Source: a virus
Length of the DNA stretch: 29,039 nt
IMG/VR virus record: IMGVR_UViG_3300046010_004674
Location: 1-29,039 of that record
Strand: one strand, 5' to 3'
Positions 23,683 through 28,438 of the stretch are shown here, in pieces. The translations under genes were made by a program, and so were the position numbers. Position 1 is the stretch's first letter, and each line of letters begins with the position of its first letter. Below the pieces are notes generated by a model that had not been told where the DNA came from, did no database searches, and worked only from the letters and a program-made list of their open reading frames with translations.

Positions 23683-25302
23683 TTACAGATTTGTTGTCTC
23701 GTACGATCTAGCCATTGTCACGATCGCGTTTGTGGACAGGATAGTTACGGCTACGCTAACTGCGTTTTGAATCGCGCTACGTGTAACCTTCAACGGGTCA
23801 ATGATCCCCATCTGAATTAGGTCACCCATCTCTCCGGTCTTCACGTTCATCCCGTGTCGTGGCTTATCTCCTAGATAGGGATAGACCGTATCGAAGTCAT
23901 ACCCCGAGTTTTCAAGGATCTGTCTACACGGCTCGAGTACCGCATTGAGGACAATTGTCTTGGCAGCAGCCATCTCCTTGCTATCAGTATCTTTGATCGG
24001 TATCAACAGCTCAGTGTTAACAAGTGCCTTGCCACCGCCTGGAAGGATCCCCTCCTCGATAGCGGAACGCACCGCACACACCGCATCGTCAATCCTATCG
24101 TATAGCTCCTTATGCTCAAGGTCTGTGTTACCACCAACGTAGATCACTCCGATCCCTCCCGTCAGGGAGGCGATTCGCTCAAGCAAAAAGTCCTTGTCGC
24201 TTTTCTTCTTTGCGTTCGCATAAGCCGCACGTATCTGCTCAACTCGCTCCTTGATCTCGTCCTCCTTGCTCTTCAGCTCGGACTTGATGACAACCGTCTC
24301 CGATTTCCCAACGATGATCTTTGCAGCGTGACCTAGGTCCGAGAAGTTAATGATGCTCAAGTCATCACCGGTCTTCTCCGAGAAGTACGTTGCCCCAACG
24401 CTCACCGCGATGTCGTGCATCAGCTCGTGCTGGCGATAGCCAAAGGATGGCGGTTGGATGACGCAGATCTTAATTTTATTTTTCACCACGTTAGCAGCCA
24501 AGGTGTTCAACACGTTCGCACCACACGGAGCGATGATGAGTAGCTTCTTCCCCTCCTGAATGATTGGCTTGAGTATGCTCTCGATCTGCAGGACGTTATG
24601 TATCTCGGCATCCGATACCAACACGAACACGTCCTCAAACACACACTCGTCCTTCTTCTGGTCGTTGATAAACATCGGTGACGAATAGCCACGCCCAACC
24701 TTAACTCCCGTTGTGGTCTCAGCGTACGTATCGTCGTTCTGAGATCGCTCTATAGTGACAACACCGTTACGTCCCACCTCGCGGTACACGTCCGAGATTA
24801 TCTTACCAATCGACTTGTCATTGTTCGCAGAGATTGTAGCCACGTCAAGCAGCGTCTTGTTGCTGACCTTGATCGATTGCTTCTTGAGATTGTCCACCAC
24901 TAAGCCCGTCACCTCCACCATATCTCTCAGCACCTGCGTTCTGTTCAATCCATTACTAATCCACTTCGCCCCGTTTGTAACAAGAGCCTCCGTCAAGACA
25001 ATCGCAGTCGTTGTACCATCACCGGCATTAGTAGCCGTTCGGTCCGCAGCCTCCTTCATAATCTTAACCGCAAGGTTCTCAACAGGATCCAGCAAGTCAA
25101 TTGACCTAGCCACCGTGACTCCATCCTTGGTTACGGTTATACCGTGCGTGTGATTTGGTGATTCGATAAGGACGGTGTTACCACTTGGACCAAGTGTACT
25201 CTTTACCGCCTTAGACATTTTTGCTACACCGGATAGAAGTTTCTCTCTAGCCGATTCATCGAAGTGTAAGTCCTTCGGAGAATAACCCATCTGTTCTGAC
25301 AT
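23683..25302 (-). CDS. groEL: GroEL chaperonin (Cpn60)
   Basis: 539 residues (bacterial GroEL 548). Equatorial motifs are intact: TLGPSGNTVLI (36-46), TKDGVTVARSI (58-68), GDGTTTAIV (94-102; D95 is the E. coli D87 equivalent), RIDDAVCAVRSAIEEGILPGGG (D406 corresponds to the ATPase residue D398; EEGILPGGG at 416-424) and ASLTGGIGVIYVGG (378-391). The apical region has RGYSSPMFIND (204-214), where E. coli has RGYLSPYFIN, so one of the substrate-contact residues is Met instead of Tyr. The Gly-Gly-Met C-terminal tail is missing (ends ARSYETTNL). It would assemble the folding ring used with the phage GroES, most likely for capsid proteins. The region is visibly richer in G+C than its surroundings. 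Confidence 0.93.
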   Translation of the reverse strand: MSEQMGYSPKDLHFDESAREKLLSGVAKMSKAVKSTLGPSGNTVLIESPNHTHGITVTKDGVTVARSIDLLDPVENLAVKIMKEAADRTATNAGDGTTTAIVLTEALVTNGAKWISNGLNRTQVLRDMVEVTGLVVDNLKKQSIKVSNKTLLDVATISANNDKSIGKIISDVYREVGRNGVVTIERSQNDDTYAETTTGVKVGRGYSSPMFINDQKKDECVFEDVFVLVSDAEIHNVLQIESILKPIIQEGKKLLIIAPCGANVLNTLAANVVKNKIKICVIQPPSFGYRQHELMHDIAVSVGATYFSEKTGDDLSIINFSDLGHAAKIIVGKSETVVIKSELKSKEDEIKERVEQIRAAYANAKKKSDKDFLLERIASLTGGIGVIYVGGNTDLEHKELYDRIDDAVCAVRSAIEEGILPGGGKALVNTELLIPIKDTDSKEMAAAKTIVLNAVLEPCRQILENSGYDFDTVYPYLGDKPRHGMNVKTGEMGDLIQMGIIDPLKVTRSAIQNAVSVAVTILSTNAIVTMARSYETTNL

Positions 25303-25322
25303 TTAATTTGATTTTAGTGGGA

Positions 25323-25354
25323 CAAAGATAACATAAGAATCTGATCAAAACAAA
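25323..25354 (-). promoter_or_regulatory. full Bacteroidota-type promoter of groEL
   Basis: On the minus strand TTTG (25354-25351), a 20-nt spacer, then TATCTTTG (25330-25323), 20 nt before the groEL ATG. This is the best complete TTTG-N20-TAnnTTTG promoter in the window and supports a Bacteroidota host sigma factor. Confidence 0.7.
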
Positions 25355-25363
25355 AATGTCGAA

Positions 25364-25514
25364 ATGACAATTTCTTCCTTCCCCTATTCTCTATATATAT
25401 TCTATATATATATATATTTTTTATTAATCTAGTTTTACTTTAAAACTGTCATAATTGTCATAGAACTAATAATCAATAAGATAAGTTACATAATTAAAGC
25501 ATAGCTATGACAGA
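25364..25514. promoter_or_regulatory. four TGTCAT-type half sites upstream of groEL
   Basis: ATGACAAT at 25364-25371 is the exact inverse of ATTGTCAT at 25454-25461, and ACTGTCAT at 25445-25452 pairs with ATGACAGA at 25507-25514 over seven bases. They lie behind the groEL promoter. The pattern fits operators for a regulator. Between them lies a run of TA repeats (about 25390-25416) that is easily melted. Confidence 0.35.
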
Positions 25515-25521
25515 TAATTAG

Positions 25522-25549
25522 GAAAAAGAAAGGGAAGCCTTTGCCTCCC
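25522..25549 (-). terminator. Rho-independent terminator after the 63-residue gene
   Basis: On the minus strand GGGAGGC (25549-25543) pairs with GCTTCCC (25538-25532; one G-U) around a four-base AAAG loop, followed by TTTCTTTTTCC. It is 30 nt after the stop of the small gene and before the groEL promoter. Confidence 0.75.
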
Positions 25550-25579
25550 TCTCCCCACTATCACTAATTAAACACAAAA

Positions 25580-25771
25580 CTAGGAGATGATCCCCATAGC
25601 CATTTCACGTACTTCAGCCTTCATATCACCTAAAGCGAATGCATCTGAGTACATACTAATCTTTTCCTGACGCTTCATTTCCTTTCTATTTCTAGCGGCT
25701 TCCTGAATGCCAGTTAATCCATTTGGGCGCTCATTAATGAGTCTGCCGTTAATTACTTTGAGTCCGTTCAT
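25580..25771 (-). CDS. small conserved-looking protein, function unknown
   Basis: 63 residues from the ATG at 25769-25771 (MNGLKVINGRLINERPNGLT, then IQEAARNRKEMKRQEKISMY and ALGDMKAEVREMAMGIIS). A version starting 27 nt upstream (25798) is open, but a perfect -7 box (TATATTTG) lies inside it, 13 nt before the internal ATG, the same spacing as before the neck operon. The centre is a charged helix. It is the leftmost-reading gene next to the control region, and has its own promoter and terminator, so it is a single-gene transcript. No known family. Confidence 0.55.
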   Translation of the reverse strand: MNGLKVINGRLINERPNGLTGIQEAARNRKEMKRQEKISMYSDAFALGDMKAEVREMAMGIIS

Positions 25772-25784
25772 TGTAGAGTTTTTA

Positions 25785-25792
25785 CAAATATA
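25785..25792 (-). promoter_or_regulatory. promoter -7 box of the 63-residue gene
   Basis: TATATTTGTAAAAA on the minus strand closely matches the TATCTTTGTAAAAA before the neck operon, with the ATG 13 nt on in both. It is the basis for choosing the internal start of this gene. Confidence 0.5.
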
Positions 25793-25918
25793 AGACATAT
25801 TTAGATGTTGGGCTATATAGCGTTTTATATCGACCGACCCCCAATCCGAAAGCGATCCTAATCAAAGGGTGGGGGTGTGAAAAGCAAAATTTCTCTGCTA
25901 CTTTTTGGCGATTCCGTT

Positions 25919-26028
25919 TGCTGCTGTGCTGCTGCTGTGCTGCTGCCGTCTCTGTTGCTGTCAACGTTTCGCTGCCGTTCCCCGTCTCCGCTTTGCCCGT
26001 CTCTCTGTGCTGCTGCCGTTCCCCGTTT
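25919..26028. repeat. CTG-rich direct-repeat tract with CCGTCTC motifs
   Basis: GCTGCTGTGCTGCTGCTGTG is followed by two exact 15-bp direct repeats: CTGTGCTGCTGCCGT at 25935-25949 and 26005-26019, and GCTGCCGTTCCCCGT at 25971-25985 and 26012-26026. CCGTCTC occurs at 25946, 25982 and 25997 here, and again at 26049 and 26241. Confidence 0.7.
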
Positions 26029-26044
26029 TGTTTCACGTGAAACA
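26029..26044. promoter_or_regulatory. parS: parS centromere-like site (ParB/Spo0J consensus)
   Basis: TGTTTCACGTGAAACA, a perfect 16-bp palindrome, is identical to the canonical chromosomal parS consensus bound by ParB/Spo0J in many bacteria. An exact match by chance in 29 kb is expected with probability near 7e-6 under equal base use. No parA or parB is visible in the window, so it may recruit host ParB or a phage ParB encoded elsewhere. It is the only CACGTG-centred copy I found. Confidence 0.8.
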
Positions 26045-26049
26045 ATTCC

Positions 26050-26067
26050 CGTCTCTTCGAGGAGACG
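26050..26067 (+). repeat. CCGTCTC hairpin, copy 1 (control region)
   Basis: CGTCTCTTCGAGGAGACG, nearly perfect 18-nt dyad with one T-G pair. It starts 6 nt after the parS site and is not directly followed by a convincing gene. Confidence 0.7.
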
Positions 26068-26090
26068 AATCTTGTCACTCAAATTTTGTG

Positions 26091-26107
26091 TGCTAATAAT
26101 TTTAGCA
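26091..26107. promoter_or_regulatory. 17-bp dyad TGCTAA-N5-TTAGCA, copy 1
   Basis: TGCTAATAATTTTAGCA, perfect six-base arms around TAATT. The same arms with the same spacing recur at 26252-26268, which suggests a protein-binding operator rather than a chance palindrome. Confidence 0.5.
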
Positions 26108-26138
26108 TAAAAACTGGCGAGCATATGAGGGGGGTGTA

Positions 26139-26178
26139 TGCGTCACTGATACAGCATAAATACGTCACTGATACGGCA
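26139..26178 (+). repeat. iteron-like tandem CGTCACTGATAC repeat
   Basis: TGCGTCACTGATACAGCA (26139-26156) and TACGTCACTGATACGGCA (26161-26178) are 18-bp repeats with a 22-bp period, about two helix turns. A third related unit CGTCACTGAAACAC starts at 26404, and a weaker ATCACTGACATA is near 26361. Confidence 0.55.
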
Positions 26179-26251
26179 GTAGTAGACCTTGGATAAACTC
26201 AAACTTTTTGCGCCATTACTCTAAAAACTCGCTTTTTTGCCCGTCTCTTTT

Positions 26252-26268
26252 TGCTAAGGATCTTAGCA
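26252..26268. promoter_or_regulatory. 17-bp dyad TGCTAA-N5-TTAGCA, copy 2
   Basis: TGCTAAGGATCTTAGCA, arms extend to seven bases. It lies 161 bp from copy 1 and 5 nt after a CCGTCTC motif (26241-26247). A lone half site TGCTAAA is at 26452. Confidence 0.5.
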
Positions 26269-26370
26269 TTTCTTAAACTTTGGTCACAGAATGCATTTTA
26301 TTGGGTACAAGTGGTTAAACAATGGGCACAGAAAGATGAAAAAAATAGTATCAATGAAGCATCACTGACA

Positions 26371-26378
26371 TATCTTTG
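26371..26378 (+). promoter_or_regulatory. possible -7 box of the rightward early operon
   Basis: TATCTTTG on the plus strand is identical to the leftward boxes. If used, it would give a leader of about 400 nt before the first rightward gene. No -33 TTTG is visible at normal spacing. Confidence 0.4.
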
Positions 26379-26600
26379 ACGTGTCTTTTAAGGGAAGGTG
26401 AATCGTCACTGAAACACTAAAGGCTAAAAGGTTAACGATGTGCCTTGCTTATGCTAAACGGACGGGGAGTATGCATCCGACAAAATACATACAAAGGACT
26501 AGGTCATCAACCTACACATAGAAGTAGCTAACTGCTGAAAGGGTGTTACTTCCGATAAGATGACTACTCAGAAACGCGACGAGTATAAAGGCGAAATTCT

Positions 26601-26629
26601 TTGACATATTGGTATAGGACAAGTATAGG
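26601..26629 (+). promoter_or_regulatory. sigma70-like promoter candidate before the rightward genes
   Basis: TTGACA (26601-26606), a 17-nt spacer and TATAGG (26624-26629) fit the general bacterial sigma70 pattern rather than the Bacteroidota one, although TTTG at 26600-26603 could also serve as a -33 element. The start point would be near 26636, about 147 nt before the first gene. Confidence 0.35.
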
Positions 26630-26673
26630 TGATGTGATGCGCAAAAAAGTCATACCCTAGGCAAGATAGGAGA

Positions 26674-26687
26674 ACAGATGCATCTGT
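26674..26687. repeat. 14-bp perfect palindrome
   Basis: ACAGATGCATCTGT, perfect over 14 bases, in the leader of the rightward operon. It could be an operator or an RNA hairpin. No second copy was found. Confidence 0.5.
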
Positions 26688-26702
26688 GACGATAATTCTG
26701 TA

Positions 26703-26721
26703 GAGTAGTTCGAGTCTACTC
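26703..26721 (+). other. hairpin resembling a tRNA T-arm
   Basis: GAGTAG (26703-26708) pairs with CTACTC (26716-26721) around the seven-base loop TTCGAGT, with the G-C closing pair and TTCRA core of a T-arm. CTTGTC at 26722-26727 can pair with GACAAG at 26618-26623, but no D-arm or anticodon arm could be built between them, so no tRNA is called. Confidence 0.35.
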
Positions 26722-26734
26722 CTTGTCGCTAACT

Positions 26735-26750
26735 GTCTCATTAAAGAGAC
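26735..26750 (+). repeat. CCGTCTC-type hairpin, copy 2
   Basis: GTCTCATTAAAGAGAC, five-base stem. It ends 32 nt before the ATG of the 205-residue gene, farther than in the other copies. Confidence 0.65.
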
Positions 26751-26782
26751 GCAATACAATAACAATTTAATACTTTATTCAA

Positions 26783-27400
26783 ATGACAAACATTTCAAAA
26801 ACAATCGCAAACACACTTGGTCTTGCGAAAATTCAAAAGCTACAAAAGGCAATCTCAAATGCATCAGACAAGAAATTTCAAGCGAGTTTGGAGTTAGCAC
26901 CCTACGTTCTCAGCGCATATCGTTGGTATTCATCTGATGAAGGCAAAGCGCAATTGAAAGCGGAAGGTATTAAATGGAAAGTAACTGACTTTTCGATGGC
27001 AATCTTCGGATGGGAAAAGGCACAATTGCACAGAATGAAGGATGCAGGTTTAATCTTGGAAGAAAACTCTGCGCTTGTGGAAGACTTCATTAGCCAATGC
27101 GACAAGCTAAAATCAGAGGGAAAACGTGTGGAAAAGTCAATCAAAGGTCTGCTAGACTTCGCTGATGGAAACAAGGCAGAGACAAGCGAAGGTGACGGTG
27201 ACGGTGACGGTGACGAAAGCAAGAACACTGTTAAAGAAAAGGTATCCGACATAATGAACTTCTCATTCAGAGCGAGCGCTTTGGATATGGGTAAAAACGT
27301 CTCTTTGAGAATAGACTCAGAAGGGAAGCAAATCACTACGAACACAATCGAAGAGATTGAGCAAGCATTCGCATTCTTCAAACTAAACTTTACAAAATAA
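26783..27400 (+). CDS. first rightward (early) gene, possible DNA-binding protein
   Basis: 205 residues. Residues about 64-88 (KWKVTDFSMAIFGWEKAQLH RMKDAG, split here) read as a helix-turn-helix: tDFs..iFGw.KaqlhrmkdAG is like plasmid and phage DNA-binding proteins. The N-terminal 60 residues are helical (KTIANTLGLAKIQKLQKAIS). An acidic GDGDGDGDE linker (137-145) encoded by four GGTGAC repeats separates a C-terminal domain (SFRASALDMGKNVSLRIDSE). It lies closest to the control region with the parS and iteron-like sites, so a replication, partition or regulatory role is possible but unproven. A 159-residue antisense frame is a shadow. Confidence 0.65.
   Translation: MTNISKTIANTLGLAKIQKLQKAISNASDKKFQASLELAPYVLSAYRWYSSDEGKAQLKAEGIKWKVTDFSMAIFGWEKAQLHRMKDAGLILEENSALVEDFISQCDKLKSEGKRVEKSIKGLLDFADGNKAETSEGDGDGDGDESKNTVKEKVSDIMNFSFRASALDMGKNVSLRIDSEGKQITTNTIEEIEQAFAFFKLNFTK
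27191..27214 (+). repeat. GGTGAC x4 tandem repeat
   Basis: Four exact copies of the hexamer GGTGAC encode GDGDGDGD in the linker of the 205-residue protein. Copy changes would keep the frame and change linker length. Confidence 0.8.
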
Positions 27401-27402
27401 CC

Positions 27403-27418
27403 GTCTCTTCAAGGAGAC
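27403..27418 (+). repeat. CCGTCTC hairpin, copy 3
   Basis: GTCTCTTCAAGGAGAC directly after the stop codon of the 205-residue gene (TAACCGTCTC), 16 nt before the next ATG. The spacer ATAATACCAAATCGAT is shared in part with copy 4. Confidence 0.8.
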
Positions 27419-27434
27419 ATAATACCAAATCGAT

Positions 27435-27569
27435 ATGAAAACATTCGCTCTTATCTCATCACTAGCTTGTCTGATAGCTAGTGCATTCATCGGTGACCTA
27501 CTACTATTCGGAATCTCAGTACTGTCACTGTTCAGTTCAATCTTTCTAACCTTTCAAAAATCAAAGTAA
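27435..27569 (+). CDS. 44-residue hydrophobic membrane peptide
   Basis: An ORF (MKTFALISSLACLIASAFIG, then DLLLFGISVLSLFSSIFLTF, ending QKSK) flanked by hairpin copies 3 and 4. Two hydrophobic segments (3-19 and 21-40) with a short Gly-Asp turn would give a helical hairpin in the membrane. The N-terminus resembles a signal peptide but no clear cleavage site or soluble part remains. Hairpin spacing of 16 nt, as in its neighbours, supports translation. Small early membrane peptides of phages often act on the host envelope; that is inference. Confidence 0.6.
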   Translation: MKTFALISSLACLIASAFIGDLLLFGISVLSLFSSIFLTFQKSK

Positions 27570-27571
27570 CC

Positions 27572-27587
27572 GTCTCTTTAAGGAGAC
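27572..27587 (+). repeat. CCGTCTC hairpin, copy 4
   Basis: GTCTCTTTAAGGAGAC, right after the TAA of the 44-residue gene and 17 nt before the next ATG, followed by AAAATACCAAACTCAAA. Confidence 0.8.
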
Positions 27588-27604
27588 AAAATACCAAACT
27601 CAAA

Positions 27605-27850
27605 ATGGCAAACACATTCACAGTTAACATCTACCAAGAGAACGTCCTAAGAAAGACGTTCTCTGAGCAGAAATCAGACATCGAAGCATTCGGATACCTA
27701 ATCAACAAGCAACATAATTCCATCAACAGAGCATTGAGATTCGATGGATGGGAAGTTGAAGTTATAAACGAACAGACCTTGGAGAAATACCATTGGTCAA
27801 AGACTTACAGCACACCGTCTATTCGAAGAGACGAAAACCTGGAAATTTAA
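27605..27850 (+). CDS. small early protein, function unknown
   Basis: 81 residues starting MANTFTVNIYQENVLRKTFS, with EQKSDIEAFGYLINKQHNSI and a terminal KTYSTPSIRRDENLEI. The pattern suggests a small alpha/beta domain (strand, helix, strands WEVEVI and KYHWSKTYS). No known family. Its last codons contain hairpin copy 5, so the end of the protein is shaped by an RNA or DNA signal for the next gene. The stop is 1 nt before the next ATG. Confidence 0.65.
   Translation: MANTFTVNIYQENVLRKTFSEQKSDIEAFGYLINKQHNSINRALRFDGWEVEVINEQTLEKYHWSKTYSTPSIRRDENLEI
27816..27833 (+). repeat. CCGTCTC-type hairpin, copy 5, inside a coding region
   Basis: CGTCTATTCGAAGAGACG, 18-nt dyad with one mismatch, within the last 35 nt of the 81-residue gene (codons for PSIRRDE). 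GAGAC ends 19 nt before the next ATG, and the following CTGGAAATTTAAT spacer matches that of copy 7. Confidence 0.75.
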
Positions 27851-27851
27851 T

Positions 27852-28058
27852 ATGAGCATCTACAGAAGACCATCACACCTAGCAGAGGAAAGTATTTTGA
27901 TTCGGGCAAAGTTCGAGTCAGAATGCTCTCTGACGGGAGAAAAAATTCACATCGGTGATGAATGCCTATGGGATAGGGCATACGGAAAAGTGTACGCAAA
28001 GTATACATCCTACTACAATAACTACGTATCAAATCAAATCAAACAGAATACATTATGA
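27852..28058 (+). CDS. small protein with CSLTGEKI-type motif
   Basis: 68 residues starting MSIYRRPSHLAEESILIRAK, with FESECSLTGEKIHIGDECLW and AKYTSYYNNYVSNQ. The C..TGe.I..GdeCl.D pattern resembles a short domain I remember from phage and plasmid proteins, possibly a degenerate zinc ribbon, although only two Cys remain. It is the first of three coupled genes (ATGA to the next). The start is 19 nt after hairpin copy 5. Confidence 0.6.
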   Translation: MSIYRRPSHLAEESILIRAKFESECSLTGEKIHIGDECLWDRAYGKVYAKYTSYYNNYVSNQIKQNTL

Positions 28059-28267
28059 GACAGACCTTAGAACAGATTATGGTATTCATCGCTGTAGCAA
28101 TGGCGATAGCAGTATCAGTCATCATCGTAATCACAATCACGGATACGATTGACAAGAACAATGAACGTAAGCTAGAGCAATGCATCGAGAAGACTGACGG
28201 CAGTGATATCGAATGTGAGAGATGCTTCTATGAAGTTTATGGAGTAAAACCTAATGACCTATACTAA
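28055..28267 (+). CDS. small single-pass membrane protein with Cys-rich tail
   Basis: 70 residues: a short N-terminus, one membrane segment (IMVFIAVAMAIAVSVIIVIT, about 8-28) and a charged soluble tail with three Cys (KLEQCIEKTDGSDIECERCF, then YEVYGVKPNDLY). The ATG overlaps the stop of the preceding gene, and the next ATG follows 1 nt after its stop, so it needs no hairpin of its own. It is probably an inner-membrane protein. Function unknown. Confidence 0.65.
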   Translation: MRQTLEQIMVFIAVAMAIAVSVIIVITITDTIDKNNERKLEQCIEKTDGSDIECERCFYEVYGVKPNDLY

Positions 28268-28268
28268 G

Positions 28269-28403
28269 ATGAAAAAACTAATCGCACTAGCAATTGCAGT
28301 CATCGTACTAGCATCTTGCACAAACAGTAAGCACACACTTAATCACTCGCACTATTCAAAGTCCAAGATGTATGGACAAGATGGATGCGCTTGGCACAAA
28401 TAA
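28269..28403 (+). CDS. small lipoprotein
   Basis: A 44-residue ORF with a classical lipoprotein signal peptide: MKKLIALAIAVIVLASC, lipobox LASC with Cys17, then a short mature part (TNSKHTLNHSHYSKSKMYGQ, ending DGCAWHK) rich in His. It would be lipid-anchored in the periplasm or outer membrane. Small lipoproteins of phages may exclude superinfection or modify the envelope; no direct evidence here. It starts 1 nt after the preceding stop and ends immediately before hairpin copy 6. Confidence 0.75.
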   Translation: MKKLIALAIAVIVLASCTNSKHTLNHSHYSKSKMYGQDGCAWHK

Positions 28404-28406
28404 ACC

Positions 28407-28422
28407 GTCTCTTCAAGGAGAC
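28407..28422 (+). repeat. CCGTCTC hairpin, copy 6
   Basis: GTCTCTTCAAGGAGAC, identical to copy 3, right after the lipoprotein stop and 16 nt before the next ATG. Confidence 0.8.
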
Positions 28423-28438
28423 ATAAATCAAAATCAAG

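Larger units (their letters stand above)
25772..26782. other. 1-kb divergent intergenic control region, candidate origin
   Basis: The stretch separates leftward from rightward genes and contains no gene I can support. It holds, in order, a G/C-run inverted repeat (ACCCCCA 25837-25843 with TGGGGGT 25870-25876), CTG-rich direct repeats with CCGTCTC motifs (25919-26067), a canonical parS site (26029-26044), two 17-bp dyads, CGTCACTGA-type repeats, a -7 box, and a stretch rich in hairpins (26600-26750). Open frames on both strands in 25858-26124 result from the low stop-codon content of the repeats. An origin or partition/control role is inference. Confidence 0.6.

Noticed and set aside
25390-25420. 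TA-repeat tract as an origin
   Set aside because: A simple AT-rich run of this size is not informative by itself; the divergent region with repeats and parS is a better origin candidate.
25858-26124. Leftward 88-residue frame across the parS site and repeats, with overlapping open frames on both strands
   Set aside because: The sequence is low in stop codons because of CTG/CCGTCTC repeats; frames are open on both strands, the peptide is low-complexity (RDGQSGDGERQ), and the segment carries palindromes and parS that explain it better.
26125-26196. Rightward 23-codon frame after the first hairpin copy
   Set aside because: Very short, spans the CGTCACTGATAC repeats, and the hairpin is 57 nt away instead of 16-19 nt.
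25919-26250. CRISPR array
   Set aside because: Repeats are short, irregularly spaced and without uniform spacers; no cas genes.
26438-26521. Rightward 27-codon frame in the early leader
   Set aside because: No A-rich leader or hairpin, no protein-like pattern; could be a leader peptide but nothing supports it.
26618-26728. tRNA gene
   Set aside because: A T-arm-like hairpin and a six-base closing stem exist, but the span is 110 nt and no D-arm or anticodon arm can be formed; a shorter 68-nt alternative also fails.
26902-27381. Leftward 159-residue frame
   Set aside because: It lies wholly antisense to the 205-residue gene, is Ser/Pro repetitive where the GGTGAC repeat lies, and has no promoter or leader of its own.
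27411-27435. AAGGAG in the hairpin 3' arm as a Shine-Dalgarno site
   Set aside because: It ends 18 nt before the ATG (similar or farther in other copies), too far for normal pairing, and Bacteroidota seldom use such sites.
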